Program-made: the position numbers and the translations under genes | Part shown: positions 18,192-29,169 of the stretch, piece by piece | Layout: the number at the start of each line of letters is the position of its first letter | Numbering within the stretch: the stretch's first letter is position 1 | Notes under the pieces: model-generated | Database searches by the model: none | What the model was told of the DNA's origin: nothing | Seen by the model: the letters and a program-made list of their open reading frames with translations, nothing else | DNA from: Bacillus velezensis | GTDB taxonomy: Bacteria > Bacillota > Bacilli > Bacillales > Bacillaceae | DNA: 64,000 nt | Direction: 5' to 3' | Assembly: GCF_001461825.1 (NCBI RefSeq) | Contig: NZ_LLZC01000019.1 | Coordinates: 628,947 to 692,946, forward strand

Positions 18192-18434
18192 TACTATTTT
18201 CTCAATTTAAAATATTTAAATTTGGTCAGTTTTTCTGTCAAAAAGGTGATACACTTCTATAGTTTAAAGCATGACCTAACTAAATTTTTTTATTGCAATT
18301 TCCAGTTCATATTGCTTTTTACATATAATATTCGTTATACGAAATGTTGATATACGTTATCATTTAAGCATTTTCAGTTCTTTTTGAGGATTTCCAGCCC
18401 TTTAGCAAACTGGAAATAAGCTTGTATTCCTCTG

Positions 18435-18463
18435 ATGACATTTGGCTATAATTGATTTATAAT
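18435..18463 (+). promoter_or_regulatory. Sigma-A promoter of trpS
   Basis: ATGACA (18435-18440), 17-bp spacer, TATAAT (18458-18463), directly upstream of the T-box leader. Confidence 0.75.
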
Positions 18464-18469
18464 AGATCA

Positions 18470-19745
<1,276 letters not shown>

Positions 19746-19747
19746 AG

Positions 19748-19779
19748 AAAAGAGGCGGGAGAATCCCCGCCTCTTTTTT
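19748..19779. terminator. Bidirectional terminator between trpS and yjbA
   Basis: AAAAGAGGCGGG and CCCGCCTCTTTT arms with a short loop; convergent genes on both sides. Confidence 0.9.
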
Positions 19780-20530
19780 AGTTCACTTTTGATTCCTGCT
19801 CCATTTCCCAAAGCTTTTCGAAAAACGGCTGCCCTTTAATCAAATTTTCACAGAACGCAAGATGTTTATCTGACCAGCCTTCAATTGTTTCATTGTAAAG
19901 CATGTCCCAAATTTCTTCAAAGCTCATCCGTTTGATCTGCTCATACATATGCGGATTCCATTCCGTGTACCAATACACAATTTCCGCACGGTTTTTCAGC
20001 CCTTTCAGCTGGTCGAGCGCCATAAACATCAGCTGCTTGATCTGCCGCTCTTTTCTCGTCAGCCCTCTGACATGCTCCGGCGCCAATGACAAAATGTGAT
20101 ATTCCTTTGAAGACTCCAATTGCGCCGGCTCAAATTGAAACGATTCCGGTTCTACATCCTTTACCATTTCATAAACAAGCTGCTCCTGTCTCGGAATCAG
20201 GCGGCTCTTTCTGACCGGAATGGTATATCCGATCGTATCCACGGCAATGATGCCGATCCCGTCTGTCACGACAAAACAATACTCCAGCTTTGTCCGCTCA
20301 TGATTTTTTCGCACGTATGACTTTTGGTGGACTTGGTCAAGCAGCTCTTTCGGAAGCTCTGATAAGTCGTTTTCTATGTAATGAAATAATACCGACGGCA
20401 CTCTGAGCAGCGGCGTCTGATCCAAAAGCTCAACCGTGTCTTCCTTCCGCCATTCGTGAAAATGGCATACATTGTAGCCGTTCTCTTCCCCTTCAAACCA
20501 ATTGACCCATACATCATGAAGAAATAACAT
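19778..20530 (-). CDS. yjbA: Conserved protein YjbA (UPF0736)
   Basis: A 250-residue soluble protein, rich in aromatic residues and acidic near the N-terminus, with no signal peptide. It matches the Bacillus-specific UPF0736 family by its opening [19 protein letters not shown] and by position next to trpS. No function is known. The start has GTGAGGGG upstream. It is monocistronic, with appC terminating toward it on the same strand upstream. Confidence 0.85.
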   Translation of the reverse strand: MLFLHDVWVNWFEGEENGYNVCHFHEWRKEDTVELLDQTPLLRVPSVLFHYIENDLSELPKELLDQVHQKSYVRKNHERTKLEYCFVVTDGIGIIAVDTIGYTIPVRKSRLIPRQEQLVYEMVKDVEPESFQFEPAQLESSKEYHILSLAPEHVRGLTRKERQIKQLMFMALDQLKGLKNRAEIVYWYTEWNPHMYEQIKRMSFEEIWDMLYNETIEGWSDKHLAFCENLIKGQPFFEKLWEMEQESKVN

Positions 20531-20649
20531 ATTCGACCCCTCACTTTATAAAAACTGTTGTCCACAGTATAGGCAAGGGATAGATAAATTATTCCATTTC
20601 GATATGAGATTTCCGCAATACGGAACTGGATTTCTGACTGCATTGCAAC

Positions 20650-20679
20650 AAAAAAATCTCCCGTTCCGTCCGGGAGATC
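20650..20679 (-). terminator. Terminator of the app operon
   Basis: ATCTCCCG/CGGGAGAT stem with a seven-base loop and seven T residues in the minus direction; overlaps the appC stop. Confidence 0.88.
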
Positions 20680-21592
20680 ATTTCACATTTTTCGGATCAA
20701 GCGCATCACGCAGCCCGTCTCCGACAAAGTTGAAGCACAATACGGTAAGAAGAATGAACAGTCCCGGAAATAACGGGTACCACCAAGCCTGGATCATAAG
20801 CGTAAAGTTCTGTGCATCCTGAAGCATATTGCCCCAGCTTGCGATCGGCGGCTGAATCCCGAAACCGAGATAACTTAATGTAGATTCCGCCAAAATAACC
20901 GTTCCCACCTTTAATGTCGCTGAGACAATGATCGGTCCGAGCGCATTCGGCAATATATGAGAAAAGATGATGTGATGATTTTTTGTACCGATCGTCTTTG
21001 CAGCTAATACAAACTCTCTGGAACGAAGCGATAAAAATTCCCCCCGGACAAGGCGTGCCGTTGTTGTCCAGCCTGTAAGGGAGAAAATTAAAATTAATTT
21101 ATCCATTCCGGGCTGAAAAATCGTAACAAGTGTAATAAGCAAAAATATATCAGGTATGGATAATACGATATCAACGGTTCTCATGAGAACGGCATCGACA
21201 ATCCCTTTAAAATATCCGGCAACGGCTCCGACAACTGTCCCGATTGTAATCGCGCCGATCACAGAAACGAATCCGACAAGCAAGGAGACGCGCGCCCCGT
21301 ACAGAACCCTCGTAAAGATGTCTCTTCCGAATTTATCAGTTCCCATTAGATGTTTTAAGCTCGGCGGCTTCAAACGATTGATAAGAGATTGACTCTCCGG
21401 AGAGTAAGGAGCGATTACCGAAGCGAATAAGGCTGACAAGATGATGATGGTTAATATAACGGCTCCGATTACAGCTAGTTTATTTTGAAAGAACTTTTCG
21501 AAAAAAATCTTCGTCATTGTTTCCGGTTTGGATTGAATATTTTCCTTTAATTTTACTTCACTGGGGGGTGTGCCGGTATTGGGCTGTAACAT
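20678..21592 (-). CDS. appC: Oligopeptide ABC transporter permease AppC
   Basis: Permease of the second oligopeptide system, 304 residues, about six spans. The family loop [19 protein letters not shown] and the EAA loop with [21 protein letters not shown] are visible, shortened here to [12 protein letters not shown]. It ends [18 protein letters not shown] 21592 is preferred because GAGAGGTGAGAGG precedes it; a GTG 12 bases earlier lies inside that site. It follows appB by 21 bases. App transports longer peptides than Opp in strains where it is functional. Confidence 0.93.
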   Translation of the reverse strand: MLQPNTGTPPSEVKLKENIQSKPETMTKIFFEKFFQNKLAVIGAVILTIIILSALFASVIAPYSPESQSLINRLKPPSLKHLMGTDKFGRDIFTRVLYGARVSLLVGFVSVIGAITIGTVVGAVAGYFKGIVDAVLMRTVDIVLSIPDIFLLITLVTIFQPGMDKLILIFSLTGWTTTARLVRGEFLSLRSREFVLAAKTIGTKNHHIIFSHILPNALGPIIVSATLKVGTVILAESTLSYLGFGIQPPIASWGNMLQDAQNFTLMIQAWWYPLFPGLFILLTVLCFNFVGDGLRDALDPKNVK

Positions 21593-21613
21593 TTGACCTC
21601 TCACCTCTCTTTG

Positions 21614-22564
21614 TTAATATTCAATGCGGGGATCAACCAGCGCATATAAGATGTCCGCAATTAAATTCCCCACTACAACCAAAACAGCTGAAATGACCGT
21701 CATGGCCATGATAACCGGATAATCCCGCGAAAAGGCTGAATCAATAAACAATTTGCCGAGACCCGGCCAAGTGAAAATCTGTTCTACCACTACCGCTCCC
21801 CCGATAAATGACGGTATCATCAGACCAAAAATAGTGATGACAGGAAGAAGTCCGTTTCTCAAACCGTGTTTAAAAATCACTTTATTATCTCGGAATCCTT
21901 TCGCACGCGCCGTTCGTATATAATCCTGTTTTAACACATCCAGCATACTGGATCTTGTGTATCTCGTTATCCCTGCCATGTCTGCCGTGGCGAGCACAAA
22001 AGCAGGCAGAATCAAGTGATGCAATCGGTCAAATATGTTAAAGTCAGCATTTAAAGTGCTTACTCCGCCAGTGGGAAACCACCCCAGATTTACAGATAAA
22101 ACCATGATTAAAATCAAACCGAACCAAAAATTCGGTATGGCAAGCCCTAAAAATGAAGTAACAGTTATCCCGTAATCCAATTTTGAATAAGGACGTTTCG
22201 CTGACAGAACACCAAATGGAATAGAAATAAGAAGAGCGACAAGGGTTGAGAAAAGCATAAGCACAATCGTATTCGGTAAGCGGGATAAGATAAGTTCAGA
22301 AACTGGAGTGCCTTTCTTGACGATAGAAGTCCCGAAATCCCCTTGCAGCATATTCCCCAGCCATTTCACATATTGAACAGGTTCCGGATCATTCAACCCG
22401 TATTTTTCAATGAATTTCGCCCTGTCCGCTTGACTGATTGTAGGGTCCATCATAAGTGACATCGGGTCTCCCGGCGCTGCTTTCATGATGGCAAACGACA
22501 AAATTGTAATGCCTAAGAGAATCGGCAAGGACATTAATGTTCGCCGTAAAATATATGTAACCAT
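21614..22564 (-). CDS. appB: Oligopeptide ABC transporter permease AppB
   Basis: Permease partner of AppC, 316 residues. It has the N-terminal span (RRTLMSLPILLGITILSFA), the large extracytoplasmic loop after AAPGDPMS and the EAA loop with RTARAKGFRDNKVIFKHGLRN. The end is the canonical YALVDPRIEY, which shows what the missing OppB tail (DPRIK) should look like. It is preceded by a hairpin that separates it from appA. Confidence 0.94.
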   Translation of the reverse strand: MVTYILRRTLMSLPILLGITILSFAIMKAAPGDPMSLMMDPTISQADRAKFIEKYGLNDPEPVQYVKWLGNMLQGDFGTSIVKKGTPVSELILSRLPNTIVLMLFSTLVALLISIPFGVLSAKRPYSKLDYGITVTSFLGLAIPNFWFGLILIMVLSVNLGWFPTGGVSTLNADFNIFDRLHHLILPAFVLATADMAGITRYTRSSMLDVLKQDYIRTARAKGFRDNKVIFKHGLRNGLLPVITIFGLMIPSFIGGAVVVEQIFTWPGLGKLFIDSAFSRDYPVIMAMTVISAVLVVVGNLIADILYALVDPRIEY

Positions 22565-22592
22565 GTTCTTGTCCCCTTTTTAAATAGGATAA

Positions 22593-22619
22593 GAGAGGAA
22601 AGGAACCTCCTTCCCTCTC
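22593..22619 (-). promoter_or_regulatory. Intercistronic hairpin between appA and appB
   Basis: GAGAGG...CCTCTC arms with an inner AAGGA/TCCTT block and one mismatch, 11 bases after the appA stop. It occupies the same relative place as the stronger hairpin after oppA and may limit downstream transcription or protect appA mRNA. Confidence 0.5.
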
Positions 22620-22630
22620 CAGGGCTTTTG

Positions 22631-24259
22631 CTATTTTTGATCCAGCCACCATTTTTCGATATTGTACAAGTCATTTTTAGGGTGGAATACATAGCCTTGT
22701 AAATTATTCGGCATCGCTCTGTGGTAATTGTAATAGAATAAGAAGCTGTACGGCTGATCTTCAGCAATCAATTTGTATATCTCTTCATATTTCTTTTGGT
22801 ATTCTTTTCTGTCAGTAATTGACTTCGCTTCTTCAAGCAGCTTGTCGACTTTCGGGTTTTTATACCAGATATTATTCAGCCCGTTTTTCGATTGGCTTGA
22901 ATGGAAGATAGAGAATTGATCCGGGAACGTTGCAAGACTCCATCCGAGAAGAAGAGCGTCATAATCCCAATTAGGGGCACTTGTCTGTTCGATTAACGCA
23001 CTGAATTCAACAATTCGCGGTTTAGCCTCGATTCCCACTTCTTTTAATTGCTGCTGAACGACAACAGCTAAATCTTCACGAATTTTATTGCCCTGATTCG
23101 TTTTAATTTCAAATGAGAATTTTTTCCCGTCTTTATCAAGGTAGCCGTCACCGTCATGGTCTTCCCATCCGGCTTCTTTTAGCAGCTGCTTTGCTTTTTT
23201 CGGATTATAATCAAATGTCGGCACTTTAGACTTCGGATAATTCCATGACAGCGGACTCTCAGGAACATCCGCTACCTTACCGTCTCCGTTCAGCACTTGA
23301 TCCACCATTGCCTGCCTGTCAAGAGCGTAAGTCAATGCCTGACGCACTTTTTTGTCCTTAAAGATCTCTTTTTTCTCATTCCAGCCGATATAGCTGTAGT
23401 TTAAGCCAAGGTCAGATTTGACCTTCACGTTTCCAAACGTTTTAACCGTATCAAAATCTGTGCCCGGCACAACGAAGAAATCAATATCCCCCGCTTTTAA
23501 CTGAGCCACAGCAGCGTTAGAATCAGGTATTGTTTTTACTGTCACTGTATTAAGGTAAGGTCTGCCGCCAAAGTAATCATCATTTGCTTCCAGTTTGACA
23601 TACTCGCCCTTTTTCCACTCAACAAACTTAAACGGACCGGAACCGATTGGATTTTTACGGTTAAATTCATTCTCTCCCAGATCTGCAACCGGCACCTTAC
23701 CCAATATATGTTTAGGCAAAATGCCGTAACTGTCGAGAACGACATTATAGAAATAGGCATCTTTTTTCTTCATTTTAAACTGAATTTCATATTTCCCTTT
23801 TTTCGTTACGGATTTAAGGGACTCAAAACCCGAGCCACGCTCACCGTTGTAATCTTTGTTAAGAGGGATGCTGTAGGTGAAAACAACATCATCGGCCGTC
23901 AGCTCTTTTCCATCATGGAATTTAACGCCTTTTTTCAGTTTTACATCATACGTTAATCCCCCGTCAGCTTCTGTTACTTTTTCAGCCAGCGACGGCTTGA
24001 CGTTTAATTTCTCATCAGTTTCCAATAATGTGCTGTAAATCATTCCTTCAATATCAGAACTTGCAACATCGGTAGAATAAAGTGGATTAAAAAGTGTGGG
24101 TTCCCCGGTTGACCCGACAACCAAATCTCCGCCTTTTTGCGGTTTTCCTGCCGGTTTGGATTCGGTGCTTGTGGATTTTGAACCGGAGCAGGCTGACAGG
24201 AAGATGGCGAGCGCCATAAAAACACTTAGCATCATCAGTGCGCTTTTACGTAATTTCAT
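22631..24259 (-). CDS. appA: Oligopeptide-binding lipoprotein AppA, intact
   Basis: Binding lipoprotein of App, 542 residues. The lipoprotein signal ends in LSAC (Cys 21, within MALAIFLSACSGSK). The SBP_bac_5 core includes KFHDGKELTADDVVFTY (residue area 110) and the C-terminal RKEYQKKYEEIYKLIAEDQPY, given in part. ATG 24259 follows AAAGGGGG; longer frames lack a ribosome site. In laboratory strain 168 appA is inactivated by a frameshift, as I recall; here it reads through without interruption. Confidence 0.93.
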   Translation of the reverse strand: MKLRKSALMMLSVFMALAIFLSACSGSKSTSTESKPAGKPQKGGDLVVGSTGEPTLFNPLYSTDVASSDIEGMIYSTLLETDEKLNVKPSLAEKVTEADGGLTYDVKLKKGVKFHDGKELTADDVVFTYSIPLNKDYNGERGSGFESLKSVTKKGKYEIQFKMKKKDAYFYNVVLDSYGILPKHILGKVPVADLGENEFNRKNPIGSGPFKFVEWKKGEYVKLEANDDYFGGRPYLNTVTVKTIPDSNAAVAQLKAGDIDFFVVPGTDFDTVKTFGNVKVKSDLGLNYSYIGWNEKKEIFKDKKVRQALTYALDRQAMVDQVLNGDGKVADVPESPLSWNYPKSKVPTFDYNPKKAKQLLKEAGWEDHDGDGYLDKDGKKFSFEIKTNQGNKIREDLAVVVQQQLKEVGIEAKPRIVEFSALIEQTSAPNWDYDALLLGWSLATFPDQFSIFHSSQSKNGLNNIWYKNPKVDKLLEEAKSITDRKEYQKKYEEIYKLIAEDQPYSFLFYYNYHRAMPNNLQGYVFHPKNDLYNIEKWWLDQK

Positions 24260-24336
24260 ATCAATTCCCCCTTTGTGATATATATGCAGCAAACTGGTTA
24301 TGTAATCCGGCATACCCCCTCTCGATGCTTGTCATT

Positions 24337-25311
24337 TCAGGCATATAAATGGCAGGCGACGTAATGGCCGGGAGCGGCTTCTTCAAATGCCGGGATTTGT
24401 TCCTTGCAGATCGGTTTGGCCATCGGGCACCGCGTGTGGAACACGCAGCCTTTCGGCGGGTTTGCCGGGCTTGGCAGTTCTCCTTTCAGGATGATTCGTT
24501 CCCGCTTGACGGCGTCTTTTTTTCTCGTGACGGGCACTGAAGACAAAAGCGCCTGCGTATAAGGGTGAAGCGGATTGCCGTACAGCTCGTGTTTTTCAGT
24601 CAGCTCCATCATTTTTCCCAGATACATGACGCCGACTCTGTCGCTGATATGGCGGACAACACTCAAATCATGAGAAATAAACAAATAGGTCAGGTTGAAT
24701 TCTTCCTGCAGTTCTTCCATCAGATTGATGACCTGGGCCTGAATGGAGACATCGAGTGCGGAAACGGGTTCATCCGCAATAATCAGCTCGGGATTCAATG
24801 TCAGAGCCCGCGCAATCCCGATCCGCTGGCGCTGCCCCCCGGAAAGGCGGTGCGGATATTCTTTCATCACTTGTTCCGCTCTGGAGAATCCGACGAGTTC
24901 CAGAAGCTCAACGGCTTTTTTGGACGCTTCTTTTTTATTCATTTTTTTATGGTATTCAAGCACTTCGGTAATTTGTTCGCCGATAGTCAGCACCGGATTC
25001 AGGGAAGTCATGGGCTCCTGAAAGATCATAGAGACGTCATTTCCGCGGATTTTGCAATATTCGTTTTCGGTGAAGGAGGCCAGGTCTCTGCCTTCAAGCT
25101 TAATCGAGCCATCCATAATTTTTCCGCCCGAGCCTTGGACAAGTCCCATAATAGAAAGCGAGGTGATGCTTTTGCCCGAGCCGGATTCTCCTACAAGAGC
25201 GACGGTTTCGCCTTTGTTAATGTGAAAATCAACCCCGTCGACTGCGGGGATCGGCTGTTTCTTTCTGAAAAAATAGGTCTTTAAATTATTCACTTCTAAT
25301 AGTGTGCTCAT
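24337..25311 (-). CDS. App ATPase: in-frame AppD/AppF chimera
   Basis: A 324-residue ABC ATPase, the only one in this app operon, where appD and appF are expected. The first half is D-type: GESGSGKSITSLSIMGL (Walker A), KIRGNDVSMIFQEPMTSLNP (Q-loop). From the signature onward it is F-type: [55 protein letters not shown] and the Cys-containing C-terminal extension. The switch falls at about residues 157-163, near base 24840. Comparison with OppD and OppF in the same window makes the two halves clear. The simplest explanation is recombination between appD and appF that deleted about one gene length. ATG 25311 follows AAAGGGG. It could work as a homodimer or be non-functional. Confidence 0.85.
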   Translation of the reverse strand: MSTLLEVNNLKTYFFRKKQPIPAVDGVDFHINKGETVALVGESGSGKSITSLSIMGLVQGSGGKIMDGSIKLEGRDLASFTENEYCKIRGNDVSMIFQEPMTSLNPVLTIGEQITEVLEYHKKMNKKEASKKAVELLELVGFSRAEQVMKEYPHRLSGGQRQRIGIARALTLNPELIIADEPVSALDVSIQAQVINLMEELQEEFNLTYLFISHDLSVVRHISDRVGVMYLGKMMELTEKHELYGNPLHPYTQALLSSVPVTRKKDAVKRERIILKGELPSPANPPKGCVFHTRCPMAKPICKEQIPAFEEAAPGHYVACHLYA

Positions 25312-25484
25312 GATACGCCCCTTTCTCATTCCGCTGAAGCAGAGGGAAACATACGTTTCGCTATCACAAAATATAGAATAGTCGAAAAATTTTATAGTTG
25401 TATATTATTACATCATTATTACAAAAGCAAGAATTTTTTAGGATAAATGTAATATCCTTAAATAATTTCCATTGTTTTAATCTA

Positions 25485-26270
25485 TTAAAGCGTTGCCTCC
25501 AGAAAGGTTTTTGAAGGAATGGCCAATGCTTCTTTTACTGTTTTTTGATGGTCGGTTAAATATTTTTTTACTATATTGAATCCGACGGCATAGCCGAGCA
25601 TTGAGGGGAAGTATCCTTTTCCGTATAACAGCTGGGAAAACATTCTGCTGTCTCTCGTTAAGCGGAGGTTCGGCTTGACTCTTTTTTCAAACAGAAAATC
25701 AAGCTGCTCAGGCGTATAGTAGGACGTCCATTCCGCCGTAAGACTTGAGCCGAACCGCTCATATACAGCATATTCTGCCAGTCCCTCCATCATGATTGTA
25801 TCAAGGAATGTCTCATCTTTTTCGTCCTTTGTCACATGTTCTAACCGGCAGACGTGATTATATTCATGTGTCATAAGGGCGGATACAGCTGAATTGGAAC
25901 TATCCGATGATAGAAAGAGGAACATTTTGTCCCGAAAGGCCAGACCGGATTTTGACCCGAATTCCTGACGGATTTTCCGGTTTCGTTCATCGACGGGCAA
26001 AACTACGATCGGCACGTCCGGCCCGTTCCACTTCTCCTTTAAATAGGCTTCCTCCTTTTGAATATGGCTGTAGCATCCTTTTTCTTTCAGCCGTTTACTG
26101 GTCCTAACGCCGTCCTTCAAATAGCGGAACATGCCGTGGTTTTGCAGCATCCCGAGTATCGGCTTCCACTCTTTCTTATCGGCCCCTGAAAAAAGCGGCA
26201 AAAGATGCTGGGCCAGATCATTTACGGATGCCGCCTTTTCCATCCATTGATATGTCTGCTTGACGCTCAT
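25485..26270 (-). CDS. yjaZ: Putative zinc-dependent protease YjaZ (DUF2268)
   Basis: A 261-residue soluble protein of the DUF2268 family. The metalloprotease motif HEYNH is in LMTHEYNHVCRLEH, and a downstream glutamate (MMEGLAEYAVYE) fits the third zinc ligand. No signal peptide. Substrate unknown. It precedes the app operon on the same strand, with a 173-base AT-rich gap (25312-25484) likely to hold the app promoter, although no convincing -35/-10 pair was found there. Confidence 0.82.
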   Translation of the reverse strand: MSVKQTYQWMEKAASVNDLAQHLLPLFSGADKKEWKPILGMLQNHGMFRYLKDGVRTSKRLKEKGCYSHIQKEEAYLKEKWNGPDVPIVVLPVDERNRKIRQEFGSKSGLAFRDKMFLFLSSDSSNSAVSALMTHEYNHVCRLEHVTKDEKDETFLDTIMMEGLAEYAVYERFGSSLTAEWTSYYTPEQLDFLFEKRVKPNLRLTRDSRMFSQLLYGKGYFPSMLGYAVGFNIVKKYLTDHQKTVKEALAIPSKTFLEATL

Positions 26271-26305
26271 ACCGTTCGCCTCCTCTTGTTGTTATCATAT
26301 GCACG

Positions 26306-26347
26306 CACAAAAAAACCGGCCACCTTTTTCAGGCAGCCGGTCAAAAA
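26306..26347 (-). terminator. Terminator of fabHA-fabF
   Basis: ACCGGC/GCCGGT stem with an inner partly paired loop, followed in the minus direction by a run of seven T residues. Confidence 0.85.
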
Positions 26348-26352
26348 CTGTA

Positions 26353-27591
26353 TTATTGATATTTTTTAAAGATCAAAGTGGCATTATGTCCGCCGAAGCC
26401 GAGCGAGTTGCTGAGAACGATGTTGACATCCTGCTCGCGCGCTTTGTCCGGTACATAATCTAAATCACACTCTTCATCAGGTGTTTCGATGTTAATCGTC
26501 GGCGGGATAATGCTGTCTTTAATGGCCATGACGGAGAAGATTGCTTCAATTCCTCCGGCAGCGCCTAACAAATGACCCGTCATTGATTTTGTCGAACTGA
26601 CGGCAAGCTTGTACGCATGATCACCGAAAACGGTCTTAATGGCTTTTGTCTCGTATTTATCATTGTAGTACGTGCTTGTGCCGTGAGCGTTGATATAATC
26701 AATTTCTTCAGGCTTGATGCCCGCATCTTTGATTGCTTCCTGCATCGCTCTCGCACCGCCTTCCCCGTCTTGGGCAGGCGCGGTAATGTGGTAGGCGTCA
26801 CCCGTTGAGCCGTAGCCGACAATTTCCCCGTAGATTTTCGCACCGCGGGCAAGGGCATGCTCAAGCTCTTCAAGCACGATGATCCCCGCGCCTTCTCCCA
26901 TGACAAAGCCGTCACGGTTTTTATCAAACGGGCGGCTTGCCGTTTTCGGATCAGGATTTGTAGAAAGGGCTTTGTTTGCACTGAAGCCCGCAAATGACAT
27001 TCTTGTCAGCGGCGCTTCCGTTCCGCCCGTAATCATCGCATCGGCATCGCCGCGCTGAATGACTTTAAACGCGTCACCGATAGAGTTCGTTCCCGTGGCA
27101 CATGCCGTCACCGTACAGGAGTTGACTCCTTTTGCTCCGAGAGCGATTGAGATTTGGCCTGTCGCCATATCCGGAATCATCATCGGAACAAAGAACGGGC
27201 TGACCCTTCTCGGCCCTTTTGTCAGGAAGATTTCGAATTGGGATTCAAGCGTTTCAAGACCGCCGATTCCGGACCCGACCCAAACGCCGACTCTCGGCGC
27301 GATCTCGTCTGTGATGTTCAGACCGGCATCTTGAACGGCCATTTTCGCGGCTACGACAGCGTATTGCGTGAAGCGGTCCATTTTTCGCGCTTCTTTTTTA
27401 TCCATGTGATTTTCAATATTGAAATCTTTCAGTTCAGCAGCTACTTTCGCCGGATACTCGTCCGATTCCACACGTGTGATCGGTCCGATTCCGGATACGC
27501 CGCCGATTGCATTTTTCCAGCTTGTTTCGGCGTCGTTGCCAAGCGGAGACAGGGCTCCAAGCCCTGTAACGACTACTCTTTTTTTACTCAT
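26353..27591 (-). CDS. fabF: 3-oxoacyl-ACP synthase II
   Basis: Elongating condensing enzyme of fatty-acid synthesis, 412 residues. The active-site cysteine is in TACATGTN, and the two catalytic histidines are in NAHGTST and MTGHLLGA. It lies 22 bases after fabHA and is co-transcribed from the FapR-controlled promoter. The start has GAGGTGCAC spacing typical of the operon. Confidence 0.97.
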   Translation of the reverse strand: MSKKRVVVTGLGALSPLGNDAETSWKNAIGGVSGIGPITRVESDEYPAKVAAELKDFNIENHMDKKEARKMDRFTQYAVVAAKMAVQDAGLNITDEIAPRVGVWVGSGIGGLETLESQFEIFLTKGPRRVSPFFVPMMIPDMATGQISIALGAKGVNSCTVTACATGTNSIGDAFKVIQRGDADAMITGGTEAPLTRMSFAGFSANKALSTNPDPKTASRPFDKNRDGFVMGEGAGIIVLEELEHALARGAKIYGEIVGYGSTGDAYHITAPAQDGEGGARAMQEAIKDAGIKPEEIDYINAHGTSTYYNDKYETKAIKTVFGDHAYKLAVSSTKSMTGHLLGAAGGIEAIFSVMAIKDSIIPPTINIETPDEECDLDYVPDKAREQDVNIVLSNSLGFGGHNATLIFKKYQ

Positions 27592-27613
27592 CTTGTGTGC
27601 ACCTCACTTTTTT

Positions 27614-28552
27614 TTATCGTCCCCAGCGTATTGCTATGGCGCCCCATGTCAATCCTCCGCCGAAACCGACCATGACGATGACGTCGCCGTCTTTAATTTT
27701 GCCTGCTTCCAGTTCCTCTACTAATGAAATCGGAATGGATGCTGCGGATGTGTTTCCATATTTATGGACTGTTTTAGACATCTTTTCAACCGGAAGCTCC
27801 AAACGTTCCCGTGCCGCTTCCATGATGCGGATGTTTGCCTGATGCGGAATCAAAAAGTCTACGTCCTCTTTGGAGAGGCCGGCTTTTTCAATGACATTTA
27901 CACTCGATTCACCCATTTGCCGGACGGCGAATTTGAATACTTCTCTTCCATGCATGATTGTATGCCCTTTTTCATCTAAGTACAAGTGCTGACCGCCTGT
28001 ACCGTCTGCTCCGAGCTCAAATGACAGTATGCCTCTGTCGTCGCTGACCGGTCCGATGACCGCCGCTCCGGCTCCGTCTCCGAACAGCACAGCCGTATTG
28101 CGGTCGTCCCAGTCGGTAATGCTTGAGAGCTTTTCCACGCCGACCACGAGGACATGTTTGTATGTTTGCGATTCAATGAATTGTTTGGCGGTTACGATAC
28201 CGTACATAAAGCCCGCACATGCGGCGCTGATATCCATCGCGCACGCTTTTTTGGCCCCGAGCTTCTCTTGTATCATACAGGAAACGGTAGGGAAGGACTG
28301 GTCAGGAGTAACCGTCGCCACGAGGATCATATCAAGCTCCTCAGCGGAAATGCCGGCCTGATCAAGCGCTTTTTGCGCTGCCTCAGCGGCCATGCCGGAT
28401 GAATACATATCTTCCGCGGCGATTCTTCTTTCTTCTATACCTGTTCTCGTACGAATCCACTCGTCCGATGTATCTACCATTTGTTCAAGATCATGATTTG
28501 TCAGCACTTTTTCCGGGATGTAACGGCCGACGCCAAGAATTCCAGCTTTCAT
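27614..28552 (-). CDS. fabHA: 3-oxoacyl-ACP synthase III, FabHA
   Basis: Initiates fatty-acid synthesis by condensing a (branched) acyl-CoA primer with malonyl-ACP. It has 312 residues. The catalytic cysteine is in DISAACAGF, the histidine in [11 protein letters not shown] and the asparagine in [10 protein letters not shown]. It is preceded by a FapR operator overlapping the -10, so malonyl-CoA level controls expression. FabHA rather than FabHB follows from linkage to fabF and yjzB. Confidence 0.96.
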   Translation of the reverse strand: MKAGILGVGRYIPEKVLTNHDLEQMVDTSDEWIRTRTGIEERRIAAEDMYSSGMAAEAAQKALDQAGISAEELDMILVATVTPDQSFPTVSCMIQEKLGAKKACAMDISAACAGFMYGIVTAKQFIESQTYKHVLVVGVEKLSSITDWDDRNTAVLFGDGAGAAVIGPVSDDRGILSFELGADGTGGQHLYLDEKGHTIMHGREVFKFAVRQMGESSVNVIEKAGLSKEDVDFLIPHQANIRIMEAARERLELPVEKMSKTVHKYGNTSAASIPISLVEELEAGKIKDGDVIVMVGFGGGLTWGAIAIRWGR

Positions 28553-28605
28553 TGGAAAGACTCCTTTTTTATAATGAATTTAAAACTAATTAGTTATGAT
28601 CAATT

Positions 28606-28624
28606 ATTAGTATCAGGTACTAAT
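28606..28624 (-). promoter_or_regulatory. FapR operator of fabHA-fabF
   Basis: ATTAGTATCAGGTACTAAT; the minus strand contains TTAGTACCTGATACTAA, the known 17-bp FapR inverted repeat. It overlaps the end of the -10 element, the position expected for repression relieved by malonyl-CoA. Confidence 0.93.
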
Positions 28625-28651
28625 TCTACCCTATTTTTTTTCTGTTGGCAA
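28623..28651 (-). promoter_or_regulatory. Sigma-A promoter of fabHA-fabF
   Basis: Minus strand TTGCCA (28646-28651), 17-bp spacer, TAGAAT (28623-28628). Confidence 0.85.
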
Positions 28652-28718
28652 TATATTCGTCTAAACTATCGGACGCTTCTCCTCATAGAATAAAAGGAAG
28701 ACGAAAGGAGGCTTCACT

Positions 28719-28937
28719 ATGGATATTTTCTCCAAAATGATGTTCGGCGATTCCAGAGACCGGGATAAAGAACCGGAAGAAAACCCGGAGCAGCCTCAGG
28801 CTGAAAACGAAGAAGAGATCGATTACAACCACGTGATGAATCAGCTGGGGTCCATCATGAACTCTCTGGATCAATTAAAGCCCGTATTTAAAGACTTCGC
28901 GCCGATGGTGTCCGCTATAAAGAAAAAAATCATGTGA
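28719..28937 (+). CDS. yjzB: Small acidic protein YjzB
   Basis: A 72-residue protein with a strong GAAAGGAGG ribosome site. The middle is acidic and proline-rich (EPEENPEQPQAENEEE), flanked by an amphipathic N-terminus and a C-terminal helix ending IKKKIM. No membrane span and no known function. It is divergent from fabHA and convergent with comZ; the name rests on position in B. subtilis. Confidence 0.78.
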   Translation: MDIFSKMMFGDSRDRDKEPEENPEQPQAENEEEIDYNHVMNQLGSIMNSLDQLKPVFKDFAPMVSAIKKKIM

Positions 28938-28972
28938 AAAGCCACTTCATGAAAAGTGGCTCTCTTTATTTA
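28938..28972. terminator. Terminator between yjzB and comZ
   Basis: AGCCACTT/AAGTGGCT stem with a six-base loop, followed by a T-rich tract; it overlaps the comZ stop in the opposite direction. Confidence 0.78.
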
Positions 28973-29157
28973 TTCAGCTCCCCGGCATCAGATCTGCCAA
29001 GCTCATACGCTTCCGCCATGACCGATGTAAACAGGTCCATAAACGGCTGAATTATTTCCATAGACAGATCTATGCCGGATTTCTCAAGCTCCGCCTTTGC
29101 TTCCGGCAGGTATTTCATCGCGATCTGCATAAATTCAAGAGACTTTTCATGCTGCAT
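28966..29157 (-). CDS. comZ: ComZ, negative regulator of comG expression
   Basis: A 63-residue protein identical in length to B. subtilis ComZ, with the same opening MQHEKSLEF and the leucine-rich central helix. It lowers transcription of the comG (DNA-uptake pilus) operon. It is 12 bases after med and shares its transcript. Confidence 0.92.
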   Translation of the reverse strand: MQHEKSLEFMQIAMKYLPEAKAELEKSGIDLSMEIIQPFMDLFTSVMAEAYELGRSDAGELNK

Positions 29158-29169
29158 GTATATCCACCT

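Noticed and set aside
18301-18360. loxP-like ATAACG/TATACGAA arrangement
   Set aside because: Arms and spacing do not match a recombinase site, and no recombinase is nearby; treated as possible operator repeats.
24565-25284. 239-codon plus-strand frame opposite the App ATPase
   Set aside because: Antisense shadow; composition reflects reverse-complemented ABC motifs.
25312-25484. CodY-like box (AATTTTTCGA) before the App ATPase
   Set aside because: Only half of the 15-bp motif matches, in an AT-rich region where such matches are common by chance.
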